This document shows positions 24,462 through 32,514 of a DNA stretch of 64,000 bases, piece by piece; the stretch's first letter is position 1; each line of letters opens with the position of its first letter. The stretch is from Mobilicoccus sp032056465 (GTDB taxonomy: Bacteria > Actinomycetota > Actinomycetes > Actinomycetales > Dermatophilaceae). The notes beneath the pieces were generated by a model. The model did not search any database. It had not been told where the DNA came from and worked only from the letters and a program-made list of their open reading frames with translations. Where the stretch lies: assembly GCF_032056465.1 (NCBI RefSeq), contig NZ_DAMBCL010000010.1, one strand, 5' to 3'. The position numbers and the translations under genes are program-made.

Positions 24462-25997
24462 TCACGGTGCCGCGGAGCGCGCGAGCACTCTGAGGTCCTC
24501 CCTCCAGGCCGGGAGGAGATCGCGCTCGAGCGAAGCCCACCGGTGCGGCGACGAACCGCCGGTGGGACCCTCGATGAGCAGATCGGTCGCGGATCCGGGC
24601 CCGTGGAGGCGGGTGTAGGTGCGCACTGCGACGAATGCCCGGGCGTAGGTGAGCAGCGCCGCGTGCCGGTCGCTCCCGACGAGCTCGAAGTCCTCGTCGC
24701 GCGGCAGCCGGGTGGGCAGCTCACCGGTCGCGTTCTCGCGGGCCGGCGGGGTGAGGACCTCCTCGGCGGGGACCGAGGACCACCGGTAGGCCACCTGCTC
24801 GGCCACACCCTCGACGAGCCAGCGGGGCGCCGACGGTCGTTCACGCTGCGCGAGCGTGACATGGACGCACTCGTGGGTGAGGACGACGACCCGGCCCTCC
24901 TTGGACAGCTCGTCCCACGCCGACCCGCCCACCTCGATCCATACCGTCGCCTCGGGAGGAGACCCGGCGACGACCGTCGTGGCCGCCGGGCGCGCCACCT
25001 CGATCGGCGACGCCGCCCCGGACCGGACCCGCGATCCCGATGGGGCCCTCCCTCCCGACCGATCGGGCGGGGCCGACGCCGTCGGTGACGCCGATGCCGC
25101 CGCTCTTCTCGACGTCCCTCCGGACCGGCCGTCGGGCAACACGACGACGAGAGGAGGGACGGCCTCCGTCGCCGGCCATTCCGTCCGGCAGCGGGTCCAC
25201 GCCGCGTCGGCGGCCTTGGCGACGGCGGTCGCCGTGTCCGCCGAGGTCGAGGGGAGGCCAGGCGTCTGCTCGCCGGGGGCGACCTGGGCGGAGGGGGTGG
25301 AGATGTCGGGAGGTGCAGCGGACGGCACCGGCGGGTTCCCCACCCGCGACGGTGCGCCGGAGACGTCGACCGGGGACGAGCCCGCCGGTCGGCCACCTGA
25401 TCCTCCACCGTCCGCGGGCGCCTCACCGACGACGATCGACCGGGTCCCGCGCCGGATCGGCCGGTCCGGCCATCGACGCACGGCTTGCAGTTCGGCGTCG
25501 TCGAGCGACCCCGGCGCCAGTTCTCTCACGAGAGGAGACGCCGCTCCGGACGCGTCGCCCCGGCCACCGGGCGACGACGTCGGTGGTGTTCCCCCCCACG
25601 ACGGCGAGGCCCCGGTCGGCGTCGTCATCGGCGTCGATCCCCCGTCGAGCTGCGGGGGCGGGCCCGCGCAGCCGCCGAGCACCACGACGCCGACCATGGA
25701 GGCGACGCAGAGGGACCACGGAGGCAGCCACCCCGACGACGGGGACGACAGCGACGCCGAGCGAATCGGTTCGACAGACCGGGAGGACCCGCCGGGTACG
25801 GGGCACTGCGCGACCGACATCGACGTCCGGGCAGAGGCGCGTGAGGGCGCGGGTGCGGACCGCCGCCACCCCAGCGACCGGGCCGCGTCGACGAGCCGTG
25901 ACCTGCGCCCCGTCCGAGGCGCCACGGGCCGGGCCGGCTCGTCCGCCGCCATTGCCGCAGCACGCCGACCGACGGGTTCGTTCGAGACCTCGTCCAC
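24462..25997 (-). CDS. Putative lipoprotein with HExxH zinc-peptidase-like domain
   Basis: About 511 residues. A hydrophobic segment ending VVVLGGC is a lipobox, followed by a very long Ser/Pro/Thr/Gly linker and a C-terminal domain with VVVLTHECVHVTLAQRE then RWLVEGVAEQVAYR. HExxH plus a downstream EG is the gluzincin pattern of DUF1570/peptidase-MA-like families, so an extracellular zinc peptidase is likely. Start is uncertain: GTG 25997 is used (GAGGTGGG upstream), GTG 26027 and ATG 25820 are alternatives. Some 100 Arg/Ala-rich residues before the lipobox are too long for a normal signal peptide, which suggests a downstream start or a cytoplasmic N-terminus. Follows the four-Cys gene. Confidence 0.65.
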   Translation of the reverse strand: MDEVSNEPVGRRAAAMAADEPARPVAPRTGRRSRLVDAARSLGWRRSAPAPSRASARTSMSVAQCPVPGGSSRSVEPIRSASLSSPSSGWLPPWSLCVASMVGVVVLGGCAGPPPQLDGGSTPMTTPTGASPSWGGTPPTSSPGGRGDASGAASPLVRELAPGSLDDAELQAVRRWPDRPIRRGTRSIVVGEAPADGGGSGGRPAGSSPVDVSGAPSRVGNPPVPSAAPPDISTPSAQVAPGEQTPGLPSTSADTATAVAKAADAAWTRCRTEWPATEAVPPLVVVLPDGRSGGTSRRAAASASPTASAPPDRSGGRAPSGSRVRSGAASPIEVARPAATTVVAGSPPEATVWIEVGGSAWDELSKEGRVVVLTHECVHVTLAQRERPSAPRWLVEGVAEQVAYRWSSVPAEEVLTPPARENATGELPTRLPRDEDFELVGSDRHAALLTYARAFVAVRTYTRLHGPGSATDLLIEGPTGGSSPHRWASLERDLLPAWREDLRVLARSAAP

Positions 25998-26007
25998 CCC
26001 ACCTCGG

Positions 26008-26265
26008 TCATCCAGCGGCCCGCACACCCTCCCAGGGTTGCACCTCGGCGGTCAGTCGTGCCGCCTCGGAGGCGGCCACCAACCCGGCGCCGACGAACAC
26101 GTCGACCGCCCGCCGCTCCACCGCGTCCAGCCTCAGACCCCCGACGGGGCCGTCGAGCAGGACCCGGACCGAGCAGTCGGCACAGCCGTGGCCGGCCACG
26201 GGACAGGTGCCGCAGTCCACCACCAGCCCGCCGCCGTTCTCGATCGTGGTGATCGTCTCGAACAT
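26008..26265 (-). CDS. Small four-cysteine protein, unknown function
   Basis: 85 residues starting MFETITTIENGGGLVVDCG. The motif CGTCPVAGHGCADCS places four cysteines in two CxxC pairs, suited to a zinc or iron-sulfur site; the remaining half is helical with a LDAVERRAVDVFVGAGLV segment. ATG 26265 has a strong GAGGAGG site. Adjacent to the HExxH lipoprotein gene on the same strand and divergent from the exonuclease gene. Similar small proteins occur at this location in other actinobacteria; no function is known to me. Confidence 0.75.
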   Translation of the reverse strand: MFETITTIENGGGLVVDCGTCPVAGHGCADCSVRVLLDGPVGGLRLDAVERRAVDVFVGAGLVAASEAARLTAEVQPWEGVRAAG

Positions 26266-26329
26266 CTCGGCCTCCTCGACCTCACCCGCGACCCCTCGGC
26301 CCCGGTTCGTGACGAACGCTAGGGGCGTG

Positions 26330-26478
26330 CTCCGACAACCCTTCGCGGGAGAGCCGGGACACCCTCGCCATCTGCGTGTGACCGCGTGGACGCCCCGCCC
26401 CCGCGCCGGCCTCGACGGGGACCTCGCGGCCGCCCCGACGGGTCCGTGGAGTGCCGGGAGGCCAAGGGTTGTCGGAGC
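26330..26478. repeat. 15-bp inverted repeats spaced by 120 bp
   Basis: 26329-26343 and 26464-26478 are perfect reverse complements (GCTCCGACAACCCTT / AAGGGTTGTCGGAGC). They bracket the divergent promoter region between the four-Cys gene and the exonuclease gene. Confidence 0.75.
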
Positions 26479-26497
26479 CGGATGTCACGGTCCTCCC

Positions 26498-28363
26498 ATG
26501 CACGACGACACCTCCTTCGCGAGTCTCCCCGACCCTCCCGACGGGACACCGGCCGACGCCGCCGTCCCGTCGGGAGGGTCGGAGGGACGCACCGAGTACG
26601 TGCAGCAGACGCTCGTCGACCTCGACATCCCCGGTGACGGTTCCAACCTCCACCCAGACACGGGCACCCCGTTGTCACAGGTCACGTTCGTCGTCGTCGA
26701 CCTCGAGACCACCGGCGGCAGCCCGGCGGACTCCCACATCACCGAGATCGGGGCGGTCAAGGTACGCGGCGGCGAGGTGATCGAGGAGTTCCACACTCTC
26801 GTCGACCCACAGGTACCGGTCCCGCCGTTCATCCGGCTGCTCACCGGCATCACCGACGAGATGCTCATCGGGGCCCCCCGGATCGACGAGGTGTTGCCCG
26901 CCTTCCTCGAGTTCGCCCGTGGCGCCGTGCTCGTCGCCCACAACGCCCCCTTCGACATCGGGTTCCTGCGGGCGGCCACCCGCGCCTGCGGGGGAACGTG
27001 GCCGGCCCCCGTCGTCGTCGACACGGTCACGCTCTCCCGGAGGCTCGTCACCCGCGACGAGGTGCCCAACCACAAGTTGGGCACCCTCGCCGAGCTCTTC
27101 GGCACCACGATCACCCCCGACCACCGTGCCCTGCACGACGCACGCGCCACGGTCGACGTCCTCCACGGCCTGCTGGCCCGGTGCGGCGGCACCGGCCCGC
27201 TCTCGGCTCAGACGCTCGAGGACCTGCAGGTTCTCGCCTCGCGCGTCCACCCCGTGCAACGCCGCAAGCGGCACCTCGGCCGGGGACTGCCCTCCGCGCC
27301 GGGGGTGTACCTGTTCACGGGGCTGCGCGGGCAGGTGCTGTACGTCGGCACCTCGACCGACATCCGCCGTCGGGTGTCCTCCTACTTCACCGCTGCCGAG
27401 CAACGCACGCGTATGACCGAGATGCTCACGGCCGCCGAGCACGTCGTCCCCGTCGTGTGCGCCACCCGGCTCGAGGCCCAGGTGCGCGAACTCCGCCTCA
27501 TCGCCGAGCACGACCCGCCGTACAACCGGCGCTCGCGCAAGCCGTGGTCGAAGTCATGGGTCAAGGTGACGGTCGAGCCGTTCCCGCGATTGTCGATCGT
27601 CACGCGCGTCAAGGACGACGGTGCCCGCTACGCCGGTCCTTTCCCCCGGCGTCAGGCGGCGGTCGAGGCGATCTCCGCCGTCCACGAGGTCCTGCCCCTC
27701 CGCCAGTGCACGACCCGCCTCGCCCGGATCTCGGCCGCGGCGTCGGCCTGCCTGCTCGCCGAGATCGGCCGGTGCGGAGCTCCCTGCCGCGGGCGCCAGA
27801 GCGTCGAGGAGTACGACCCCGTCGCCACCCGCGCCCGGCGACTGTTCGCCGGTGAGGACCGCACCCTCATCGAGGGTCTGCGGGCGCGCATGCTCGCCTA
27901 CGCCGCCGAGGAACGGTACGAGGAGGCGGGCGCGGTCCGTGAACGCGCGGCGGCCCTCGTCGACGGACTCGGCCGGGCACAGCGCCTCGCCCCGCTCGCG
28001 GCCGCTCCCGAGATCGTCGCGGCCAAGCGCCGAGACGGCGGCGGATGGGAGGTGGTCTCGATCCGGCACGGGCGTCTCGCCGGCACCACGCTCACCCCGC
28101 CCGGGGCCGACCCCGTCCCGTTCATCTCCGCCATGCGGGCCTCTGCCGAGGTCGTCTCACCCCCGGTACCGCCCTGCCCGGCCACCCATCCCGAGGAGAC
28201 GGAGATCCTCCACCGTTGGCTGACCGGCGACGGGGTCCGCCTCGTCGACCTCGTCGGTACCTGGAGCTGCCCTGTGGCGGGAGCCGACGGCGCGGAGTCC
28301 CTCAGCCGAGCCCCCGGTCGCACGTCGCGCCCCGCCGGGGTGCCGGTGAGGTCGTTAGAGTGA
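26498..28363 (+). CDS. DEDDh exonuclease fused to UvrC-like GIY-YIG domain
   Basis: 621 residues. Exonuclease domain about 63-235: VVDLETTGG (Exo I), HNAPFDIGFLR (Exo II), HRALHDARATVDVL (Exo III, DEDDh type as in polymerase III epsilon). GIY-YIG endonuclease domain about 265-345: APGVYLFTGLRGQVLYVGTS with RRRVSSYF. A UvrC-like middle (QCTTRL, EIGRCGAPCRG) follows, and a UvrB-contact-like helix near 465-490. Expected role is DNA repair; M. tuberculosis Rv2191 has the same architecture. ATG 26498 has no clear ribosome site, and a strong hairpin lies in the first codons, so a later start (GTG near 26599) is possible. Confidence 0.88.
   Translation: MHDDTSFASLPDPPDGTPADAAVPSGGSEGRTEYVQQTLVDLDIPGDGSNLHPDTGTPLSQVTFVVVDLETTGGSPADSHITEIGAVKVRGGEVIEEFHTLVDPQVPVPPFIRLLTGITDEMLIGAPRIDEVLPAFLEFARGAVLVAHNAPFDIGFLRAATRACGGTWPAPVVVDTVTLSRRLVTRDEVPNHKLGTLAELFGTTITPDHRALHDARATVDVLHGLLARCGGTGPLSAQTLEDLQVLASRVHPVQRRKRHLGRGLPSAPGVYLFTGLRGQVLYVGTSTDIRRRVSSYFTAAEQRTRMTEMLTAAEHVVPVVCATRLEAQVRELRLIAEHDPPYNRRSRKPWSKSWVKVTVEPFPRLSIVTRVKDDGARYAGPFPRRQAAVEAISAVHEVLPLRQCTTRLARISAAASACLLAEIGRCGAPCRGRQSVEEYDPVATRARRLFAGEDRTLIEGLRARMLAYAAEERYEEAGAVRERAAALVDGLGRAQRLAPLAAAPEIVAAKRRDGGGWEVVSIRHGRLAGTTLTPPGADPVPFISAMRASAEVVSPPVPPCPATHPEETEILHRWLTGDGVRLVDLVGTWSCPVAGADGAESLSRAPGRTSRPAGVPVRSLE
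26529..26582 (+). repeat. 19-bp perfect hairpin inside the 5' end of the exonuclease gene
   Basis: Arms 26529-26547 and 26564-26582 are perfect reverse complements with a 16-nt loop. It lies at codons 11-29 if the start is 26498, or in a leader if the start is downstream. Confidence 0.85.
28356..28361 (+). promoter_or_regulatory. -10 box, leaderless RAM-domain gene
   Basis: TAGAGT, 6 nt before GTG 28368. It overlaps the stop of the preceding gene, so the small gene has its own promoter. Confidence 0.6.
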
Positions 28364-28367
28364 GGGC

Positions 28368-28646
28368 GTGATCACCGCCATCGTCCTCATCAACGCCGAT
28401 GTCCACCGCATCCCGGAGGCCGGCCAGGCCATCGCCGAGATCGACGGCGTCACCGAGGTGTACTCGGTGACCGGCGGTGCCGATCTCATCGCCGTCGTCC
28501 GCGTGGCGGAGCACGACGACCTCGCCGACGTCATCGCCGACCGCATCAACAAGGCCGACGGGGTGATCTCCACCGACACCCACATCGCGTTCCGCACCTA
28601 CAGCAAGAGCGACCTCGACGCCGCCTTCGCCATCGGGCTCGACTGA
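28368..28646 (+). CDS. Stand-alone RAM (Lrp/AsnC ligand-binding) domain protein
   Basis: 92 residues: MITAIVLINADVHRIPEAGQ, then GVTEVYSVTGGADLIAVVRV and GVISTDTHIAFRTYS form the alpha-beta RAM fold of Lrp/AsnC regulators without the DNA-binding HTH. Such solo domains oligomerise and bind amino acids or similar small ligands; a regulatory or enzyme-partner role beside trpD is possible but unproven. Start GTG 28368 is set by the TAGAGT box 6 nt upstream. Confidence 0.85.
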   Translation: MITAIVLINADVHRIPEAGQAIAEIDGVTEVYSVTGGADLIAVVRVAEHDDLADVIADRINKADGVISTDTHIAFRTYSKSDLDAAFAIGLD

Positions 28647-28896
28647 CCTCCGTCACGTCGATCCCCGCGAGCGGGAGGCGCCCGCGGCCGGTGTCTCGTG
28701 CGTCGGCGCACCCCGACGTGGGTGCGTGGGCCGTCCCCGCTGAGGGCGACGATCCTGGCGATGGGGCCCGCCCGGCCCCCGCCCACACGCGTCACCGGAG
28801 CGCGTCGAGGAGCCACCACCGGCCCGGCGCGGACCCCGCCGTGAACGGCTGAGCCCCGGGCCCTGCGCGCCCATCGAGGCACGCACGGGCTCTCGC

Positions 28897-29973
28897 TCAG
28901 AGCAGGGCGGCGCGTTCGACCGTGACCCGACGCCACCGCTCGAGCAGGTCGGCCGCGGCGCCGGAATCGATGGCGCTCGCCGCCCTGTCGACGCCGTCGC
29001 GCAGCGCCGACACGAACGACTCCTCGCCGACGACCCGATCAGCGTCGTGAACCAGGGTGAGGGCGATACCCGCGTTCAGCAGCACGGCCGCTCGCACGGC
29101 CTCCATCGTCCCCTCGTCCTCTCCGGCGAACAGCCGGCGGACGACCCCGGCGTTGTGCTCGGCGTCGCCGCCACGCAGCGACTCGAGGGGGTGTCGGCGA
29201 AGTCCCACGGTCTCCGGCGCGAGCACATAGCGGTCGACCTGGCCGGGCCTCGCCCACCACACGTCGGACTCGGTGGACACGGTGATCTCGTCGAGGCCGT
29301 CGCGTCCGCGGAACACGGCGGCCTCGCGGCCCCGGTCGGCGAACACGCCTGCGACGAGGGGTGCTGCCTGCTCGAACGCGACCCCCACGGCGGCATGACT
29401 GGGCTGCGCCGGGTTGGTGAGCGGACCGAGCAGATTGAACACGGTCGGGATCCCGAGCTCCCGGCGTCCGGCGGCCGCGTGGCGCATCGAGGGATGGAAG
29501 TCCTGCGCGAAGCAGAACGTGATGCCGACCTCGTGGGCGACATCGACGACGCCCTGCGGACCGAGGCTGAGCGCCACTCCGAGGGCCTCGAGGCAGTCGG
29601 CGGTGCCGGACTTGGAGGAGGCGGCTCGGTTTCCGTGCTTGACGACGGTCACCCCGGAGGCGGCGGCGACGATCGCGGACATCGTCGAGATGTTCACGGT
29701 GTTCTGCCGGTCACCACCGGTACCGACGATGTCGAGGCTCGGCTCGGCGACCTCGATCCGCCGTGCGTGGACGAGCATCTCGTCGGCGATGCCGGTGAGT
29801 TCGGCGATCGTGACGCCCTTGGCCTGCAACGCGACGACGAACCCTGCGAACTGACTCGGGGTCGCCTCCCCCGTCATGATCTGCCCCATCGCCCAGGAGG
29901 CGGCATCGGGCGCGAGGTCCTCCCCGGCGACGAGCGCGGAGAGGATCGACGGCCAGGTGTGGGTGAGCGTCAC
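28897..29973 (-). CDS. trpD: Anthranilate phosphoribosyltransferase
   Basis: 358 residues; transfers phosphoribose from PRPP to anthranilate in tryptophan synthesis. VGTGGDRQNTVNIST (PRPP/Mg loop), KHGNRAASSKSGTADCLEALG (anthranilate site) and NLLGPLTNPAQP are present. Start GTG 29973 gives the normal N-terminus VTLTHTWPSILSALVAGEDL, 4 nt after the receiver gene stop; GTG 30009 would overlap that gene. No other trp gene is nearby, as in mycobacteria where trpD stands alone next to ctaE. Confidence 0.93.
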   Translation of the reverse strand: MTLTHTWPSILSALVAGEDLAPDAASWAMGQIMTGEATPSQFAGFVVALQAKGVTIAELTGIADEMLVHARRIEVAEPSLDIVGTGGDRQNTVNISTMSAIVAAASGVTVVKHGNRAASSKSGTADCLEALGVALSLGPQGVVDVAHEVGITFCFAQDFHPSMRHAAAGRRELGIPTVFNLLGPLTNPAQPSHAAVGVAFEQAAPLVAGVFADRGREAAVFRGRDGLDEITVSTESDVWWARPGQVDRYVLAPETVGLRRHPLESLRGGDAEHNAGVVRRLFAGEDEGTMEAVRAAVLLNAGIALTLVHDADRVVGEESFVSALRDGVDRAASAIDSGAAADLLERWRRVTVERAALL

Positions 29974-29977
29974 GGGG

Positions 29978-30439
29978 TCAGTGACCAGCGGAGTCGCCGG
30001 GCAACGCACGAGCCACGTCGACGAGCGCCTCGGCCATCGTCAGAGCGTCGAACGGTTGGGAGACCGCCGCGTCGGCGTAGGACCAGGAGGCGAGCCACGC
30101 ATCCTGGGGACGACCGGTGAGCACGATGACCGGCGGGCAGTCGAACACCTCGTGCTTGAGTTGACGGCACAGGCCCAGACCGCCGAGCGGCGCGGCCTCA
30201 CCGTCGAGCACGAGCATGTCCACCCGACCGGAGCGCACGGCGTCGATCACCGCCGGTGCGGTGGCGCACTCGAGCCAGGACTCGACCTCGACGTCGGGTG
30301 CCGGGCGCCGGCCCACGGCGAGGCGCACGGAGTCACGGATGCTGCGGTCGTCGCTGAACAACAGGACCCGCACCGACCGACGTCCACCGCTGGTGGTGTC
30401 GGAGGAGGCGGTCGCCGTCTCGCTGTTGAGGCCAGTCAT
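29978..30439 (-). CDS. Single-domain receiver protein with degenerate switch
   Basis: 153 residues, one receiver domain and no output domain. VLLFSDDRSIRDS gives the acidic pair and MLVLDGEAAPLGG the phospho-acceptor Asp, with Thr in IVLTGRP. The conserved Lys before Pro-Phe is replaced (VSQPF instead of VKPF), so phosphorylation signalling may be altered or lost. ATG 30439 lies 7 nt after a TAGGAT box (leaderless). Directly upstream of trpD (4-nt gap) and divergent from ctaE; partner kinase unknown. Confidence 0.82.
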   Translation of the reverse strand: MTGLNSETATASSDTTSGGRRSVRVLLFSDDRSIRDSVRLAVGRRPAPDVEVESWLECATAPAVIDAVRSGRVDMLVLDGEAAPLGGLGLCRQLKHEVFDCPPVIVLTGRPQDAWLASWSYADAAVSQPFDALTMAEALVDVARALPGDSAGH

Positions 30440-30446
30440 GCCGCGA

Positions 30447-30452
30447 ATCCTA
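30447..30452 (-). promoter_or_regulatory. -10 box, leaderless receiver gene and trpD
   Basis: TAGGAT on the minus strand, 7 nt before ATG 30439. Confidence 0.6.
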
Positions 30453-30967
30453 CCGACATCCCTCCCGCTCCCGGCCCCGGCGTCCGTCCGGGCGTGGCCG
30501 AGCATCCCTCCGGGGCGGCCACGCCCTCGGGTGCGGTCTCCGTGCGTCGTCGGCGCGCCCCCCTCAAGCGGGGTCGACACGGCATCGTCATCCCCGCCGT
30601 CTCGGCCACACCCGTGCCGGAGGGCGCCGCCCGCGGTGAGACACCGGGTCCCGGCGGGACATCGGGTTGCGATGTGACGCGCGTGACATTCTCGGGCGGG
30701 GTCGGCCACGATCGGCGATCTCCTCGCTCCCCACCCGAAGGGCAGCCCGCTCCGCTCCCGCGTGACTCGGTCCACTGTCCCCGTGCCCCCGTGCGAGGAC
30801 GGTGCGCCCCGCACAGCGGGCACCCCGCCGAGGTGGAGCACGCCGCCTCCCGCGGCGGCGTGTCGAGGACCAGATCCCCTGCGTCGAGCGCCCTCTGCGT
30901 CCGCCTCCGGCGCGGGTGCGCCGACACCCGCCGAGGTCCCAACGTCCCATTCGCCTCCGAATATGGC

Positions 30968-30973
30968 CATAAT
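30968..30973 (+). promoter_or_regulatory. -10 box of the ctaE-qcrCAB operon
   Basis: CATAAT 7 nt before GTG 30981. The overlapping palindrome TATGGCCATA could be an operator. Confidence 0.5.
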
Positions 30974-30980
30974 GGCGCCC

Positions 30981-31646
30981 GTGGCGACTGTTTCCTCTAC
31001 TCATACTCACTCACCGGGACCTCGACCGGGCACGGCCCCGGGGCACGGCCCCGTCACCCGACCCGACATGGCCTCCGTGGGCACGATCGTGTGGTTGTCG
31101 AGCGAACTCATGTTCTTCGCGGGACTGTTCGCCATCTACTTCACGCTTCGATCCGTGCGCCCGGACCTCTGGGAGGCCAGCACGGCGCACCTCAACGTGC
31201 CGTTCGCCTTCGTCAACACGGCGATCCTGGTCACCAGTTCCCTCTGGTGTCAGTTCGGTGTGGCCGCCGCGGAACGCGGCCAGGGCTCCCGCACGGGGGG
31301 CTTCTTCGAATTCAAGAAGTGGGGCATGCGTGAGTGGTTCGTCCTCACGTACGTCTTCGGCTCGGTGTTCGTGGCCGGCCAGGTGCTGGAGTACGCCGAG
31401 CTGGCCGAGCACGGCCTGACGCTCTCGGCGACCGCCTACACGTCGGCGTTCTACCTGACTACCGGCTTCCACGGCATCCACGTCATCGGCGGTCTGCTCG
31501 CGTTCCTGTTCATCATCGGCCGCAGCTTCACCACCCGCCGGTACACCCACCGTCAGGCCACCGGCGCCATCGTCGTGTCGTACTACTGGCACTTCGTCGA
31601 CGTCGTGTGGATCGCCCTGTTCGCCGTCATCTACGTCCTCCAGTGA
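30981..31646 (+). CDS. ctaE: Cytochrome c oxidase subunit III
   Basis: 221 residues with five membrane helices (actinobacterial short form). VGTIVWLSSELMFFAGLFA, YTSAFYLTTGFHGIHVIGG and SYYWHFVDVVWIALFAVIY are hallmark sequences; the Glu in SSELMFF is conserved near the proton-entry side. Part of the aa3 oxidase. GTG 30981 is chosen for the leaderless promoter; ATG 30972 and 30963 are in frame just upstream. First gene of ctaE-qcrC-qcrA-qcrB, the order seen across actinobacteria for the bc1-aa3 supercomplex. Confidence 0.93.
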   Translation: MATVSSTHTHSPGPRPGTAPGHGPVTRPDMASVGTIVWLSSELMFFAGLFAIYFTLRSVRPDLWEASTAHLNVPFAFVNTAILVTSSLWCQFGVAAAERGQGSRTGGFFEFKKWGMREWFVLTYVFGSVFVAGQVLEYAELAEHGLTLSATAYTSAFYLTTGFHGIHVIGGLLAFLFIIGRSFTTRRYTHRQATGAIVVSYYWHFVDVVWIALFAVIYVLQ

Positions 31647-31713
31647 CACCGGCCGCGACCCGCCGCCCGATCGCTGCTTCCGTCCCCGAACCCCCGAAGT
31701 CAAGGATGCCCTC

Positions 31714-32511
31714 GTGACTGCCTCAACCGTGACCCGACGCCGGCACCCCGCGGTCCTGTTCGCCCTGCTCGTCGTCGCGCTGGTCGCCGTCGGTGGGGTG
31801 TACTCACTCGTCTCCTCCGGAGGCCGTGCGACCGCCGACACCCGCCCCTACACGGCGCAGGACGTCACCGCCGGTGACCGTCTGTTCAAGGCCAACTGCT
31901 CCACCTGTCACGGCCAGCAGGCCGAGGGCACGAGCGCCGGTCCGAGCCTGGTCGGCGTGGGCGCCGCCGCCGTCGACTTCCAGGTCGGCACGGGCCGCAT
32001 GCCCCTCGCAGGGCCGGCCGTGCAGGCCAAGCGCAACAGCCACGTCGCGTTCTCCGACGAGCAGATCCGCCAGATGGGCGCCTATGTCGACTCCCTCGGC
32101 CCCGGCCCCGGGATCCCGGACGAGAAGTACGCCAGCGGCATCGGTGGCGACGTCGCCCGTGGTGGCGAGATCTACCGCGTCAACTGCGCGATGTGCCACA
32201 ACTTCGCCGGCTCCGGCGGTGCGCTCACCCGCGGCAAGTTCGCCCCGCCGCTGCACGACATCGAGGGCAAGCACATCTACGAGGCGATGCTCACGGGCCC
32301 GCAGTCGATGCCGGTCTTCGACGATGCGAACCTCGACCCGGAGGCCAAGCGCGACGTCATCGCCTACCTCCACTGGCTCGACAAGAACGAGAACCCCGGC
32401 GGTCACAGCCTGGGCAACCTGGGCCCGGTCGCCGACGGCTTCTTCCTCTGGTTGCTCGCGGTTCCCCTCATGATCGGGGCGGCCGTCTGGCTCGGTCGCA
32501 AGGCGGCCTGA
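31714..32511 (+). CDS. qcrC: Dihaem cytochrome c1 subunit of the bc1 complex
   Basis: 265 residues. An N-terminal signal-anchor (AVLFALLVVALVAVGGVYSLV), two c-type haem sites NCSTCHGQQ and NCAMCHNFAG, and a C-terminal membrane helix (FFLWLLAVPLMIGAAVWLG). The dihaem form replaces a soluble cytochrome c by passing electrons straight to CtaC. GTG 31714. Four bases separate its stop from qcrA. Confidence 0.95.
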   Translation: MTASTVTRRRHPAVLFALLVVALVAVGGVYSLVSSGGRATADTRPYTAQDVTAGDRLFKANCSTCHGQQAEGTSAGPSLVGVGAAAVDFQVGTGRMPLAGPAVQAKRNSHVAFSDEQIRQMGAYVDSLGPGPGIPDEKYASGIGGDVARGGEIYRVNCAMCHNFAGSGGALTRGKFAPPLHDIEGKHIYEAMLTGPQSMPVFDDANLDPEAKRDVIAYLHWLDKNENPGGHSLGNLGPVADGFFLWLLAVPLMIGAAVWLGRKAA

Positions 32512-32514
32512 GCC

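Larger units (their letters stand above)
30440..30980. other. Divergent spacer before the cytochrome operon
   Basis: About 540 bp with no supported gene on either strand. Contents: TAGGAT box (30447-30452, minus) for the receiver gene, and the ctaE promoter at the far right, where a 10-bp palindrome TATGGCCATA (30962-30971) overlaps the -10 box CATAAT (30968-30973). Confidence 0.65.

Noticed and set aside
25625..26011. ATG overlapping the stop of the four-Cys gene by 4 nt (ATGA), leading to a 128-codon frame
   Set aside because: The product is Arg/Pro-rich shadow sequence. The HExxH lipoprotein frame is one base off; a frameshift joining them is possible but nothing supports it.
30762..30980. 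N-terminal extension of CtaE
   Set aside because: Low-complexity Pro/Ala/Arg codons upstream of the promoter; family members begin near the conserved VGTIVWLSSE region.
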